A stretch of 59,667 bases of DNA from Acetatifactor sp. (GCA_024695935.1 JAILHH010000026.1:1-59667), one strand, 5' to 3'. Positions 32,252 through 42,390 are shown, counted from the stretch's first letter. Made by a program: numbers and translations. Notes: generated by a model from the letters alone, not told the origin.

Positions 32252-32297
32252 TACCACAAAGTTGTCGACCAAAGGACAGCTTTGTGGTAGTTTTTAT
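32252..32297 (+). terminator. Terminator after ilvE
   Basis: TACCACAAAGTTGTC (32252-32266) pairs with GACAGCTTTGTGGTA (32275-32289) with one wobble, followed by GTTTTTATTT. Confidence 0.9.
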
Positions 32298-32331
32298 TTA
32301 TAGGTAAATTTTTGGTAACAGGATATTATTG

Positions 32332-33378
32332 ATGAAAAAAGCATTCAGATCGGTTTGTAACTTAATATTGCTTGGTATTATAACCTTGTCCCTTTGCGGC
32401 TGTGAGATAAAGGGAAAAGAGATCGTTTTTACCACAGGCTTTGCGGGAAACGAAGTATTTAAGATAAATGATCTTTCCTGTACGGAATCAGAGGTGCTTG
32501 TGTATCTGACGAATATCCAGAAAGCATATGAGAAAGTATACGGCAGTGACATCTGGGAGTCGGAGCACGACGGAGTAAAACTGGACGAGAGCCTGAAAGA
32601 AAGCGTTCTTGCAAAGATAGCCAGGATAAAGTCAATGTATCTTTTGTCTGTTGACAAGGGAATAGAACTTACCGGGGCCGAGCAGGAAAAAGTAAAATCT
32701 GCCGCAAAAGAATACTACGGTTCACTCTCCAAAAAAGAGAGGAATCTCCTGGGTGTAAATGAAGAGAGCATTATAGGAATGTATACGGAATATGCCCTGG
32801 CGGACAAGGTATACAGGACACTTATTGCAGACATAAATCCTGAGATATCCGATGATGAGGCAAGGACCATAACGGTGCAGGTGATTTTCATAGCATCGGA
32901 CAACAGTGGTACAGATGATCAGGACAAGACATCCTACGGACAGCGAAAGGCTTACAACAAAGCCATGGAGGTCTACAGACTTGCCACGGAGGAGGGGGCA
33001 GACTTTGCTACACTGGCAGCCCAATATTCGGAGGATGAAAATCTGATATATTCGCTTGGACAGGAGTACATAGAGGATGACGGTTATCTGGCGGCTTTTG
33101 ATTTAAGTAACGGAGAGATCAGCAAGGTCAGCGAGTGCCTTGACGGTTACAGGATCTTTAAATGTATCAGCGCATTTGACAGAGAGGAAACCGAACTCAA
33201 CAAGGAAAAGATCATAGAAAAGCGCAGGCGCGAGGCTTTCAGCGAGGAATATGATGTATATGTGGAAACCTTGAGGAAACAGTTTAACGAGGAACTGTGG
33301 AAAAATATCAAACTCATCAGGGATGAGGAAGTGGATACGTCGGATTTCTTTGAGATAATAGATAAAGCCATATCATGA
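32332..33378 (+). CDS. Lipoprotein, SurA/PrsA-like peptidyl-prolyl isomerase
   Basis: The 348-aa protein has a signal peptide with lipobox LSLCGC (Cys near residue 20), a helical SurA_N-like region, and a parvulin-like segment around 200-270 (ITVQVIFIASD, ATEEGADFATLAAQYSEDE, LSNGEISKVSE). It probably helps proteins fold outside the membrane. The PPIase core is weakly conserved, so it may act only as a chaperone. It lies alone before proS. Confidence 0.75.
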   Translation: MKKAFRSVCNLILLGIITLSLCGCEIKGKEIVFTTGFAGNEVFKINDLSCTESEVLVYLTNIQKAYEKVYGSDIWESEHDGVKLDESLKESVLAKIARIKSMYLLSVDKGIELTGAEQEKVKSAAKEYYGSLSKKERNLLGVNEESIIGMYTEYALADKVYRTLIADINPEISDDEARTITVQVIFIASDNSGTDDQDKTSYGQRKAYNKAMEVYRLATEEGADFATLAAQYSEDENLIYSLGQEYIEDDGYLAAFDLSNGEISKVSECLDGYRIFKCISAFDREETELNKEKIIEKRRREAFSEEYDVYVETLRKQFNEELWKNIKLIRDEEVDTSDFFEIIDKAIS

Positions 33379-33474
33379 TGAATTGATCCTGAGGACCATT
33401 TCTCTTTTAACAGAGCAAAGTTTAACCTGACCTTTACCCGGTTATTTAGGGTGGGTTTTGCCTCTGCTTATGGT

Positions 33475-33503
33475 TTGACGGGAAATTTTTTTAGTGATAT
33501 TAT
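33475..33503 (+). promoter_or_regulatory. Promoter of proS
   Basis: TTGACG (33475-33480), 17 bases, TATTAT (33498-33503). No T-box features were found in the 168-base gap. Confidence 0.7.
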
Positions 33504-33546
33504 TGAATGCATGTTATTAGTTTATTAATTGGAGGATTTTAAGTTC

Positions 33547-35268
33547 ATGAAGGTTTCTAAGTTATTGGGCGAGACAATGAAGCAGGCTCCCGCAGACTGC
33601 AGCATTGAGAGCCAGAAGATCATGGTACGCGGTGGATATATGAAGCATATGCACAATGGTATTTATTCATTGTACACACCCACCAGATATATTACAAAAA
33701 AGATTGAGAATATCATCAGAGAAGAGATGGATGCCATTGACGGTCAGGAAGTACTCTTTCCAGTTGTGATGCCCGCATCTTTATGGAGAGAGTCGGGCAG
33801 ATATGAGAGCATCGGCAAGGAGATGGCCCGTTTTAAGGACAGATCAAACAATGACATGGTCCTTGGTATGACTCATGAGGAGGCAGCGGTGCATCTTGCA
33901 AGAAATACCGCAAAATCCTATGCGCAATACCCCTTCATGATCTATCAGATACAGACAAAATTCCGTGATGAACCCAGAGCAAGAGGCGGACTTATCAGAG
34001 TAAGAGAGTTTACCATGAAGGATGCTTACTCATTCCATACCAGCCAGGAGGATTTAGAGGAGTATTATGAGAGAGCACTTGAAGCCTATAACAGGATCTT
34101 CCGTCGCTGCGGAGTAAAGAATTTCGTGGCTGTAAAATCCGATTCCGGTATGATGGGAGGAAGCGTTTCTCACGAGTTCATGCTCCTTACCGATATCGGT
34201 GAGGACACACTGGCAATCTGTCCTGAGTGCGGTTACAAGGCAAATATGGAAGCAGCCGACGTACAGGTGGAAAATACACGTCCTTCATCCGGAGAATACA
34301 AAAAGGTAAACACTCCGGGAACCACCACCATCGAATCCCTGCATGAGTTTTTAAAGACTTCAGAGGATTCAATGATAAAGGCTGTGGTTTATCAGAGGAA
34401 TCTGGATGATTCCTATGTTGTGGTATTTATCCGTGCAGACCTTGAAGTAAACGAGACAAAGCTTCGAAACTATCTTCAGTCAGAAGTACATGCGGCAGTT
34501 ATAACCGAGGAGAGCGGAATAGTAGCAGGATTTATCGGACCTGTTAATTTCAAGGGAAATGCTACAGTTGTATATGATTCATCCATTAAAGGCATGAAGG
34601 ATGCCAGCTGTGGAGCAAATGAAGTGGATTACCACCTTACCGGTGTTGATGTGGACAGAGACCTTGGAGACATCGAAACAGTTGATGTGGCAAAGATCCA
34701 GGCAGGCTTTGTATGTCCCGGATGCGGCAAAAAGACCATCACCATCAGTAACGGTATCGAGATCGGAAATATCTTCCAGCTGGGAACAAAATATACAAAG
34801 TCCATGGAGATGACATATATCGACAAGGACGGAATCGAGAAGAATCCCATTATGGGCTGCTACGGAATCGGCGTGGGAAGACTCTGTGCTTCCATCTGTG
34901 AGGAGAGTCATGATGAGTACGGTCCCATTTGGCCCATGTCCATCGCTCCCTGGCAGGTTGAGATCTGTAACCTTCGTCCCGATAATGAGGAAGTAAATGA
35001 GTTTGCGAATAAACTCTACGAAGATCTGAAGAAGAGCAAGGTGGAGGTCCTCTATGATGACAGAGCCATCCGTCCCGGCGCGATGTTTGCGGATGCAGAC
35101 CTCTTCGGTGTGCCCGTAAGAGTGATCGTAAGTCCCAAAAACATGGAAAAGGGCGTTGTGGAACTGGTTTACCGTGACAAATCCTTTAAGGCGGAAATCC
35201 CTCTTGATGAGGCATTCGACAGCGTTAAAGAGCATGTAAACAAGCTTCTTGCCATGTACGAAGAGTAA
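33547..35268 (+). CDS. proS: Prolyl-tRNA synthetase, bacterial type
   Basis: Start at 33547 follows GGAGG at 33531-33535. The 573-aa class II synthetase has MHNGIYSLYTPTRYITKKIE, the motif 2 region FRDEPRARGGLIRVREFTMKDAYSFH, an inserted editing domain (about 220-380, with DASCGANEVDYH), and motif 3 GCYGIGVGRLCASICEE. It charges tRNA-Pro. The editing insertion marks the bacterial form. Confidence 0.97.
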   Translation: MKVSKLLGETMKQAPADCSIESQKIMVRGGYMKHMHNGIYSLYTPTRYITKKIENIIREEMDAIDGQEVLFPVVMPASLWRESGRYESIGKEMARFKDRSNNDMVLGMTHEEAAVHLARNTAKSYAQYPFMIYQIQTKFRDEPRARGGLIRVREFTMKDAYSFHTSQEDLEEYYERALEAYNRIFRRCGVKNFVAVKSDSGMMGGSVSHEFMLLTDIGEDTLAICPECGYKANMEAADVQVENTRPSSGEYKKVNTPGTTTIESLHEFLKTSEDSMIKAVVYQRNLDDSYVVVFIRADLEVNETKLRNYLQSEVHAAVITEESGIVAGFIGPVNFKGNATVVYDSSIKGMKDASCGANEVDYHLTGVDVDRDLGDIETVDVAKIQAGFVCPGCGKKTITISNGIEIGNIFQLGTKYTKSMEMTYIDKDGIEKNPIMGCYGIGVGRLCASICEESHDEYGPIWPMSIAPWQVEICNLRPDNEEVNEFANKLYEDLKKSKVEVLYDDRAIRPGAMFADADLFGVPVRVIVSPKNMEKGVVELVYRDKSFKAEIPLDEAFDSVKEHVNKLLAMYEE

Positions 35269-35326
35269 TTTTATAAATTAAGACAGCAGACTTTATAAAA
35301 AGTTTATAATCGGAATCATATTTTTA

Positions 35327-35353
35327 TTAGCACTCTTTCAAAAAGAGTGCTAA
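35327..35353. promoter_or_regulatory. CIRCE operator (HrcA site) upstream of htpG
   Basis: TTAGCACTC (35327-35335), nine-base spacer, GAGTGCTAA (35345-35353), an exact match to the CIRCE consensus. It lies 113 bases before the htpG start and implies heat-shock repression by HrcA. Confidence 0.95.
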
Positions 35354-35466
35354 TATTATTTTAGGCTTTAGCCGGATGGACGAAATGATATTGACAAGAT
35401 CATTCGTAAGATCAAAGACAGGTCGGGATAAGCCGGCAAATATTTATAAAAAGGGAGTGTTTATCA

Positions 35467-37527
35467 ATGGCAACAAAACAGGGAAGTTTATCTATCAACA
35501 GTGAAAATATTTTCCCCATCATCAAGAAATGGTTATATTCGGATCATGATATCTTTTATCGTGAGCTGATTTCCAACGGATGTGATGCCGTGACAAAGCT
35601 GAAAAAATTAAACATGATGGGAGAGTACGAACTCCCGGAAGGGTACAAGGGAAAGATCGAAGTAATCTGTGACCCTGACAAAAAGACCCTTACATTTAAG
35701 GATAACGGTCTCGGAATGACTGCGGATGAGGTTGAGGAATACATCAATCAGATCGCTTTTTCCGGAGCAACGGATTTTATCGAAAAATACAAAGACAAGA
35801 GTAATTCAGACCAGATAATCGGTCATTTCGGTCTGGGATTTTATTCCGCATTCATGGTTGCGGATGAGGTTCATATCGATACTCTTTCATACAAAGATGG
35901 CGCAAAGGCTGTTCACTGGGAATGTGACGGCGGTACTGAGTTTACCATGGAGGACGGCGACAGGACTGAAGTCGGAACCACCATCACGCTCTTTGTCAAC
36001 GAGGACTGCCTCGAGTTTTGCAATGAGTACAAGGCAAAAGAAGTCGTAAAGAAATATTGTTCATTCATGCCCATAGAGATCTATCTCTCAAAGGCAAATA
36101 CATCCGAGACACAGATCATTAAAGTCGATGAGAAGCTTGACAGCGATGAGGTGGTAGAGGAGATCCATCCCGAGGAAAAGGACGGAAAAAAAGAGGGAGA
36201 AGAAAAATTAAAGATAAAAAAGCGTCCCGAGCTTATGAATGAGACCACACCTCTTTGGACAAAGACTCCAAGCGAGTGCACCGACGATGAGTACAAGGAG
36301 TTTTACCGTAAGGTATTCCAGGATTACAAGGAGCCCCTTTTCTGGATACACCTGAATATGGATTATCCTTTTAACTTAAAGGGTATCCTCTATTTCCCCA
36401 AGATCAACATGGAGTACGAATCCATTGAGGGAACAATAAAGCTTTACAATAATCAGGTATTTATCGCTGATAATATCAAGGAAGTTATCCCCGAGTTTTT
36501 GCTTTTGTTAAAGGGTGTCATCGACTGCCCGGATCTGCCTCTTAATGTGTCAAGATCAGCACTTCAAAATGACGGATTCGTAAAGAAGATCTCGGATTAT
36601 ATCACAAAGAAGGTGGCTGACAAGCTCTCCGGAATGTGTAAGACAGACAAGGAAAACTATGAAAAATACTGGGATGATATCTCACCTTTTATCAAATACG
36701 GCTGCCTGAGAGATGAAAAGTTCTGCCAGAAGATGAATGACTACATCCTCTTTAAGAATATCGATGACAAATATCTCACACTTCCCGAGTGCCTTGAGAC
36801 AAAGCCCATGGATACCGAAGAGGAAAATGCCACCGATGAGAACGGCGAAAAGGTGGAGGCAGAAGTTGTTGAGGATGCAAAGGATGAGGCATCTGAAACT
36901 GATGATGAAAAGAAGGAAAAGACAATTTATTATGTGACAGATCCCGTTCAGCAGAGTCAGTACATCAATATGTTCAAGAATGCAAAAATGGATGCTGTCG
37001 TACTCACACACAATATCGATCAACCCTTTATCCAGAGACTTGAAGCCACAAATGAGAATGTGAAATTCCTGAGGATCGACTCCGATGTGACAGAGGCCTT
37101 AAAGACCAAGACTTCAAAGAAGGTAGAGGAAGAACTTGCCGCTATGGCGACAACCATTACAGACCTTATGAAGAAGGCCCTTGGCAAGGACAAGATCGAA
37201 GTCAAAGTTGAGAAATTAAAGAACAAAAAGATCGCATCTGTTCTCACAAAGAGCGAGGAGAGCAGACGTATGGAAGACATGATGAAAATGTATGCTCAGA
37301 CCGGTCTTGATATGGGAGGTTTCGGCAAGGAGGGTGAGACTCTTATCCTTAATGCAAACCATCCTCTTGTTACCTTTGTTTCGGAGCACAAGGATGACGA
37401 AAATGCAAAGACCATCTGTGAACAGCTTTACGATCTGGCAAAGATCCAGCAGGCTCCTCTTAATGCGGAAGATATGACCAAATTTATCCAGAGAAGTAAT
37501 GATATCATGCTCCTTTTAACAAAATAA
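35467..37527 (+). CDS. htpG: Hsp90 family chaperone HtpG
   Basis: The 686-aa protein has the GHKL ATP-binding motifs ELISNGCDAVTKLKKL, TFKDNGLGMTADEV, IGHFGLGFYSAFMVAD and GTTITLFV, a middle domain (WIHLNMDYPFNLKGILYFP, NVSRSALQNDGFVKKI) and a C-terminal dimer domain. A strongly acidic insertion at about residues 440-480 is unusual compared with E. coli HtpG. It is an ATP-dependent cytosolic chaperone under the CIRCE element. Confidence 0.97.
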   Translation: MATKQGSLSINSENIFPIIKKWLYSDHDIFYRELISNGCDAVTKLKKLNMMGEYELPEGYKGKIEVICDPDKKTLTFKDNGLGMTADEVEEYINQIAFSGATDFIEKYKDKSNSDQIIGHFGLGFYSAFMVADEVHIDTLSYKDGAKAVHWECDGGTEFTMEDGDRTEVGTTITLFVNEDCLEFCNEYKAKEVVKKYCSFMPIEIYLSKANTSETQIIKVDEKLDSDEVVEEIHPEEKDGKKEGEEKLKIKKRPELMNETTPLWTKTPSECTDDEYKEFYRKVFQDYKEPLFWIHLNMDYPFNLKGILYFPKINMEYESIEGTIKLYNNQVFIADNIKEVIPEFLLLLKGVIDCPDLPLNVSRSALQNDGFVKKISDYITKKVADKLSGMCKTDKENYEKYWDDISPFIKYGCLRDEKFCQKMNDYILFKNIDDKYLTLPECLETKPMDTEEENATDENGEKVEAEVVEDAKDEASETDDEKKEKTIYYVTDPVQQSQYINMFKNAKMDAVVLTHNIDQPFIQRLEATNENVKFLRIDSDVTEALKTKTSKKVEEELAAMATTITDLMKKALGKDKIEVKVEKLKNKKIASVLTKSEESRRMEDMMKMYAQTGLDMGGFGKEGETLILNANHPLVTFVSEHKDDENAKTICEQLYDLAKIQQAPLNAEDMTKFIQRSNDIMLLLTK

Positions 37528-37542
37528 CCATTTGGCTTTTTT

Positions 37543-37570
37543 AAGGGCGCCACTATATGTGGCGCCCTTC
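37543..37570 (+). terminator. Terminator after htpG
   Basis: AAGGGCGCCAC (37543-37553), loop TATAT, GTGGCGCCCTT (37559-37569), a perfect 11-bp stem followed by CTTG. Confidence 0.85.
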
Positions 37571-37599
37571 TTGACCTTTTTGGCTTTAAAGTGTATAAG
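37571..37599 (+). promoter_or_regulatory. Promoter of the CHR transporter pair
   Basis: TTGACC (37571-37576), 17 bases, TATAAG (37594-37599). Confidence 0.65.
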
Positions 37600-37627
37600 T
37601 AGGAGGTGGATGAAAAGGAATCTTATT

Positions 37628-38179
37628 ATGAAAAAATTATTTAAACTGTTTCTGGATATGTTATATATTTCCTCATTTACGTTCGGTGGCGGATTTGTCA
37701 TAGTTTCTATTATGAAAAAGAAATTCGTTGATGAGGAAAAATTGATAACCGAGGAAGAAATGATAGATTTTACGGCCATTGCACAGTCTTCCCCGGGAGC
37801 TATTGCCGTAAATGCAGCCATACTTGTGGGCAGAAGATGCGCAGGATGGCCCGGTATGGCAGTGGCTGTTGTGGGTACTGTTATCCCGCCCATCGTGATC
37901 ATCTCGGTGATCTCATTTTTTTATAAAGTCTTTGCATCAAATACATATGTTGCCCTTACTTTAAAGGGAATGGGTGCAGGTGTAGCCGCAGTCGTACTTG
38001 ATGTGGCATGCTCCCTTTTGTTTGCGGAAGTAAAGGGCAGAAATGTCATCCATATAATACTGACGGTATGTGCCTTTGCTGCCACATATTTTTTCGGAAT
38101 AAATGTGATCATTATTATATTCGCGGCCGCTCTTGTCGGTATCCTGACCAATGTGCTCAAGAAAAAAGGAGGGGCTTAA
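37628..38179 (+). CDS. Chromate transporter family, first half (short-chain CHR)
   Basis: Start is taken at 37628 because AAAGGAA lies 8 bases upstream; ATG at 37610 sits too near AGGAGG. The 183-aa membrane protein has SSFTFGGGFVIVSIM, QSSPGAIAVNAAILVG and RRCAGWPGMAVAVVGTVIPP, the CHR family pattern, with about five to six membrane helices. Short CHR proteins work as pairs. The substrate in anaerobes is unknown; chromate and sulfate are known for relatives. The partner gene follows 3 bases later. Confidence 0.9.
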   Translation: MKKLFKLFLDMLYISSFTFGGGFVIVSIMKKKFVDEEKLITEEEMIDFTAIAQSSPGAIAVNAAILVGRRCAGWPGMAVAVVGTVIPPIVIISVISFFYKVFASNTYVALTLKGMGAGVAAVVLDVACSLLFAEVKGRNVIHIILTVCAFAATYFFGINVIIIIFAAALVGILTNVLKKKGGA

Positions 38180-38182
38180 GCT

Positions 38183-38740
38183 ATGTTATATCTGCAGCTT
38201 TTTTTGGCATTTTTAAAAGTAGGTCTCTTTTCCATAGGAGGCGGTTATGCAGCCATTCCCATCATTGCCTCGGGAGTGGTGGAAGGATACGGGTGGATCA
38301 CGGAGGCAGAGTTTGCCGATCTGATGACCGTGGCTGAGATGACCCCCGGCCCCATTGCGGTTAATTCCGCCACATTTGTGGGAATGAGGCTTTTAGGTGT
38401 TCCGGGTGCCCTCGTTGCAACGGCAGGATGCATCCTCCCCTCATGCATTATAGTTTCAGTGCTTTTTTGGGCATATTATAAATATAAGGGGCTGTCCTTT
38501 TTAAACAGCGTTCTCTCCGCACTCAGAGCATGTGTGGTGGGACTTATTGCGGCAGCAGGACTTAAACTTTTGGTGACGGCTTTGTATGTTGGAAGCGGTT
38601 CTGAAAAAACTCTTGACCCGGTGCAGCTGTTTATTTTTCTGACGGCTTTTATCGCCCTTTACTCAAAGAAGGTAAATCCCATTCCCGTCATGCTTTTAAG
38701 CGGTTTTCTGGGACTTTTTATTCATATATTGATACCATAA
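38183..38740 (+). CDS. Chromate transporter family, second half (short-chain CHR)
   Basis: The 185-aa protein has LFLAFLKVGLFSIGGGYAA, ITEAEFADLMTVAEMTPGPI, AVNSATFVGMRLLGVPGA and five or six membrane helices. It complements the upstream half. The two should form one heterodimeric carrier in the membrane. Transported ion not determined. Confidence 0.9.
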   Translation: MLYLQLFLAFLKVGLFSIGGGYAAIPIIASGVVEGYGWITEAEFADLMTVAEMTPGPIAVNSATFVGMRLLGVPGALVATAGCILPSCIIVSVLFWAYYKYKGLSFLNSVLSALRACVVGLIAAAGLKLLVTALYVGSGSEKTLDPVQLFIFLTAFIALYSKKVNPIPVMLLSGFLGLFIHILIP

Positions 38741-38745
38741 TTCCA

Positions 38746-38774
38746 TTGCTACATGTAGATTATTTTGATATAAT
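38746..38774 (+). promoter_or_regulatory. Promoter of the DUF5717 operon
   Basis: TTGCTA (38746-38751), 17 bases, TATAAT (38769-38774), 28 bases before the first start codon. Confidence 0.75.
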
Positions 38775-38802
38775 TAAAATATTCTAGGGACAAGAGTGGT
38801 GA

Positions 38803-41800
38803 ATGGGCATGCGCGATCTGATGGAAAGGATTTTTGAGGGAAAGTTTGACTTCGAAAACAACTCCTTGGATTTTTCATGCTCAAAATTGGAAATGAGCGT
38901 TCTGGCAGGTGAATGTCTGGAAGGCTCTTTTTATATTACTTCTTCGGGTAATACCCCAATGGAGGGATTTATTACCACGTCTGATATCAGAATGGAACTG
39001 CCCATTACCGGGCTTTCCGGCAATGAGCAGGTCATTTTTTACAAATTCCACGGTGAAAATTTAGAGGAGGGTGAAGTCGTTAAGGGAAGTCTTAATGCCA
39101 TCACCAACATGGGTGAGTTTTATCTGCCCTTTGTGGTAACTGTGGAGCACAGGATATTAAAATCCTCCATCGGCCCCATAAAGAATCTGTTTCATTTCGC
39201 AAATCTGGCAAAGAGCAACTGGCTTGAGGCTCTTGCAATGTTTTACTCCGATAATTTCAAAAAAGTTTTCGTAGGTTCAGATGCCTCCATGTGTGACGTA
39301 TACAAAGGGCTTTCAGCCAACAAGATGAACAGTCAGAACATGGAAGAGTTCCTGATCCATATCAACAAAAAGAGCAGAGTGGAATATATTGTCGAAGAAA
39401 ATGAATTTTTCTTTGACTTACCGTCCGTGCCTGAGGAAGGCGGCATAAGCGAATTTGAGATCAATATCAAGAGAAACGGATGGGGATATACATTTTTAAA
39501 TGTTGAATGTGACGGGGATTTTCTGTATCTTGAAAAAACTGCCGTGACTGATGACGATTTTCTGGGTAACGTCTGCAGATTTCAGATCTATGCTGACACT
39601 TCAAAGTTAAGGGACGGCAATAATTTCGGTGTGATACATCTCTTTAACTCTGTGGATATGATTTCCATCCCGGTGACCATCACTGTGGGTAATGGAGTAA
39701 AGACCCTCTCAAACGATGTGCAAAAGCATCTTCTCATGGTAAAACTTGTAAGGCTTTATCAGGATTTCAGGATCAAAAAGATAAATGCCACCACCTGGCG
39801 AAAGGATACGGGCAGGCTTGTGGAAAGTCTTCTTGCCCTGGATGATTCGGAGGTGGGATACAGACTTATCCAGGCGCAGCTTTTGATAAGCGAGGAGCGA
39901 TACAATGAGGCCGAGTGGATATTGGAACACTCAAAGGCAATGATCGACAGAAATTTCCCTGACAGGGATGAGTATATAGCTTATTATCTGTATCTGACGA
40001 CATTGATACACAGGGATGAAGATTATGTAAACGATGTGGCAGGACAGGTTCAAAAGATATATTCGTCCGATGTGACGAACTGGAGAGTGGCTTGGCTTCT
40101 TTTATATCTTTCAGAGGAATACAGTCGCTCCGCATCGGGAAAATGGGTATTTTTGGAGAAACAGTTTAATTATGGGTGCTTCAGCCCGATCCTGTATATG
40201 GAATCGATCCTGCTTCTCAACATGAATCCCATGCTTTTACACAAACTTGACAATTATGAACTCCAGGTTCTTCACTACGGTGCAAAACAGCAGTTTTTGA
40301 ATGAGGATCTGTGCGATCAGCTGTTATATCTGTCAGGCAGAAAGAGGGAATTCTCGGCACTTTTACTGGACATTTTGCAGCACCTCTATGAAAAGAGTAA
40401 CGACGAGCGAGTGCTTCAGGAAATCTGTTCCACACTGATAAAGGGAAACAAGACGGAGAACAGATATTTTAAGTGGTACGAGGCCGGAGTTCTGGCGGAG
40501 CTTAGGATAACCAATCTCTATGAATATTACATGATGAGCATAGACACGGAAACGGTGCATGATATTCCAAAGACCGTGCTCATGTATTTTTCATATCAAA
40601 ACAATCTGGAATATCGAAAATGTGCTTACATGTATGATTACATTGTAAAAAACAAGGAAAATATCCCGGATGTGTATATGTCTTTTGAAAATAAGATCGA
40701 ACATTTTGTCATCGATCAGATTAAAAAAATGCATGTGAATATTCCTCTCACGGCACTTTACCAGAGGATGCTCAGACCTGAGATGATAAGCGAGGAAACC
40801 TGTGAGATGCTCTCAAGGATACTTTTTGCCCACAGGGTAACGGTTGAGGACGACAGGCTCAGAAAGGTTTATGTCTACAAACCCGGCAGCATCAGACCTG
40901 AGTGCTATATGATAAAGGACAAGGTGACCTGGGTCAGCATCTATGGAAGCAATAATGTGCTGGTGTTTGAGGACAGTTCAGGTAACCTCTTTACAAAGAG
41001 TGTTGAATATACCATTGAAAAACTGATGATCCCGGGAAGGTTTTTGAGGACCCTTTCCGCGTATGACTGTAAATGTCCGGATTTTGATCTGTATCTGGTG
41101 TATGACGAGATGAATTCCAACATGGAAGATGACGGTAAACGTTACCGAAGGGTGCTTGAGAGTGACGTCGAAGACAGGGTCAAAAAAGAGATCAGCATAA
41201 GGCTTTTGCAATATTACTATGATACGGACAAAATGCGGGAACTTGATGAGTACCTGGATGTTATTCCCATGGAAAAGCTTGGAAACGAAGGCAGAAATAC
41301 CGCAGTCAAATACATGGTCCTTCGGGGAAAATATGAGCTTGCCTACAGCTATGTGGAAAAGTTCGGCCCCTATTTTGTGGATCCAAAGGTGCTGGTGAGA
41401 CTGGTGGGTGAGATGATCCTGACAAGGGGAATGGAACCTGAGGAAATGTTGGTTGCGGCAGCGGGATATGCGTTTAAAAAGGGCAAGTACAATAATACTG
41501 TCCTGCAATATCTTTGCAGGTATCAGGAAGGATGCACCAAGGAGCTGAGAGATCTGTGGAAGGCAGCCATGAGTTTTGATCTTGATGTATACAGGTTTTC
41601 AGAGAAACTCATGAGCCAGATGCTGGTGACAGGAGCTTATATCGGTGAGCGCATAGATATTTTCAAATATTATGTGAATCAGGGCGGAAATCAGATCATC
41701 TGCAACGCCTTTTTGGTTCAGTGCAGCTACGATTACTTTGTGAAGGGCAAAGTCATTGACAATTTTGTATTCAGGCAGATCAGATTTGCATTTAACAGGG

Positions 41801-42375
41801 GAGAGACGCTTCTTCCGGTATGCAAGCTTGCATTTTTAAAATATTTTGCGGAAAATTCCGGGGAGAGCGCCGCGGAGGATCGTTTGGTCATCAGGCAGTT
41901 CCTGGAGGAGTGCATCAGACAGGGAATATATTTTACATTCTTTTTGGACATCCCGGACTGCAAGGATCTGACGCAGACAGTTGAGGACAAGACGATCATC
42001 GAATACAGACCCAAAAACGGCAACAGGGTAAAGATTCATTACATTGTGGCCGGAGAGGAAGGGGACAGCGGTGAATATGTGACCGAGTACATGCGTGAGG
42101 TGGTAAGCGGTGTCTGCGTAAAGGATTTTATCCTGTTTTTCGGAGAGACGCTTCAATATTACATCACAGAGGATGACGGAGTGAGCGAAGAGTTTACGGA
42201 GAGCGGAAATATCCAGCGAAGCGATATGTCCGGTCAGTCGTCACAGAGCCTCTACGGAATGATAAACGATATTGTCATCAGCAAGAGTCTTGCGGATTAT
42301 GATACCACCGACGGACTGGTGGAAGATTATTACATGAAGGAATATACCAATTCCTCTATTTTTACCATGATCTGA
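38803..42375 (+). CDS. DUF5717 family giant protein of unknown function
   Basis: The 1190-aa protein opens MGMRDLMERIFEGKFDFE, the start I associate with the DUF5717 family of Lachnospiraceae. The first 320 residues look beta-rich (two immunoglobulin-like segments, for example EFEINIKRNGWGYTFLNVEC). The next 800 are alpha-helical and repeat-like, probably TPR or similar solenoid (LIQAQLLISEERYNEAEWIL). No signal peptide or membrane helix is clear. It heads a tight four-gene operon and is likely a large scaffold. ATG at 38809 is an alternative start. Biochemical function is unknown. Confidence 0.8.
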   Translation: MGMRDLMERIFEGKFDFENNSLDFSCSKLEMSVLAGECLEGSFYITSSGNTPMEGFITTSDIRMELPITGLSGNEQVIFYKFHGENLEEGEVVKGSLNAITNMGEFYLPFVVTVEHRILKSSIGPIKNLFHFANLAKSNWLEALAMFYSDNFKKVFVGSDASMCDVYKGLSANKMNSQNMEEFLIHINKKSRVEYIVEENEFFFDLPSVPEEGGISEFEINIKRNGWGYTFLNVECDGDFLYLEKTAVTDDDFLGNVCRFQIYADTSKLRDGNNFGVIHLFNSVDMISIPVTITVGNGVKTLSNDVQKHLLMVKLVRLYQDFRIKKINATTWRKDTGRLVESLLALDDSEVGYRLIQAQLLISEERYNEAEWILEHSKAMIDRNFPDRDEYIAYYLYLTTLIHRDEDYVNDVAGQVQKIYSSDVTNWRVAWLLLYLSEEYSRSASGKWVFLEKQFNYGCFSPILYMESILLLNMNPMLLHKLDNYELQVLHYGAKQQFLNEDLCDQLLYLSGRKREFSALLLDILQHLYEKSNDERVLQEICSTLIKGNKTENRYFKWYEAGVLAELRITNLYEYYMMSIDTETVHDIPKTVLMYFSYQNNLEYRKCAYMYDYIVKNKENIPDVYMSFENKIEHFVIDQIKKMHVNIPLTALYQRMLRPEMISEETCEMLSRILFAHRVTVEDDRLRKVYVYKPGSIRPECYMIKDKVTWVSIYGSNNVLVFEDSSGNLFTKSVEYTIEKLMIPGRFLRTLSAYDCKCPDFDLYLVYDEMNSNMEDDGKRYRRVLESDVEDRVKKEISIRLLQYYYDTDKMRELDEYLDVIPMEKLGNEGRNTAVKYMVLRGKYELAYSYVEKFGPYFVDPKVLVRLVGEMILTRGMEPEEMLVAAAGYAFKKGKYNNTVLQYLCRYQEGCTKELRDLWKAAMSFDLDVYRFSEKLMSQMLVTGAYIGERIDIFKYYVNQGGNQIICNAFLVQCSYDYFVKGKVIDNFVFRQIRFAFNRGETLLPVCKLAFLKYFAENSGESAAEDRLVIRQFLEECIRQGIYFTFFLDIPDCKDLTQTVEDKTIIEYRPKNGNRVKIHYIVAGEEGDSGEYVTEYMREVVSGVCVKDFILFFGETLQYYITEDDGVSEEFTESGNIQRSDMSGQSSQSLYGMINDIVISKSLADYDTTDGLVEDYYMKEYTNSSIFTMI

Positions 42376-42390
42376 TGAAAGGAAAAAACC

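Noticed and set aside
33379-33546. T-box leader before proS
   Set aside because: No T-box core sequence or antiterminator found in the 168 bases; a plain promoter is present.
37628-38740. Frameshifted single chromate transporter gene
   Set aside because: Each half has its own start and ribosome binding site; paired short-chain CHR genes are a known arrangement.
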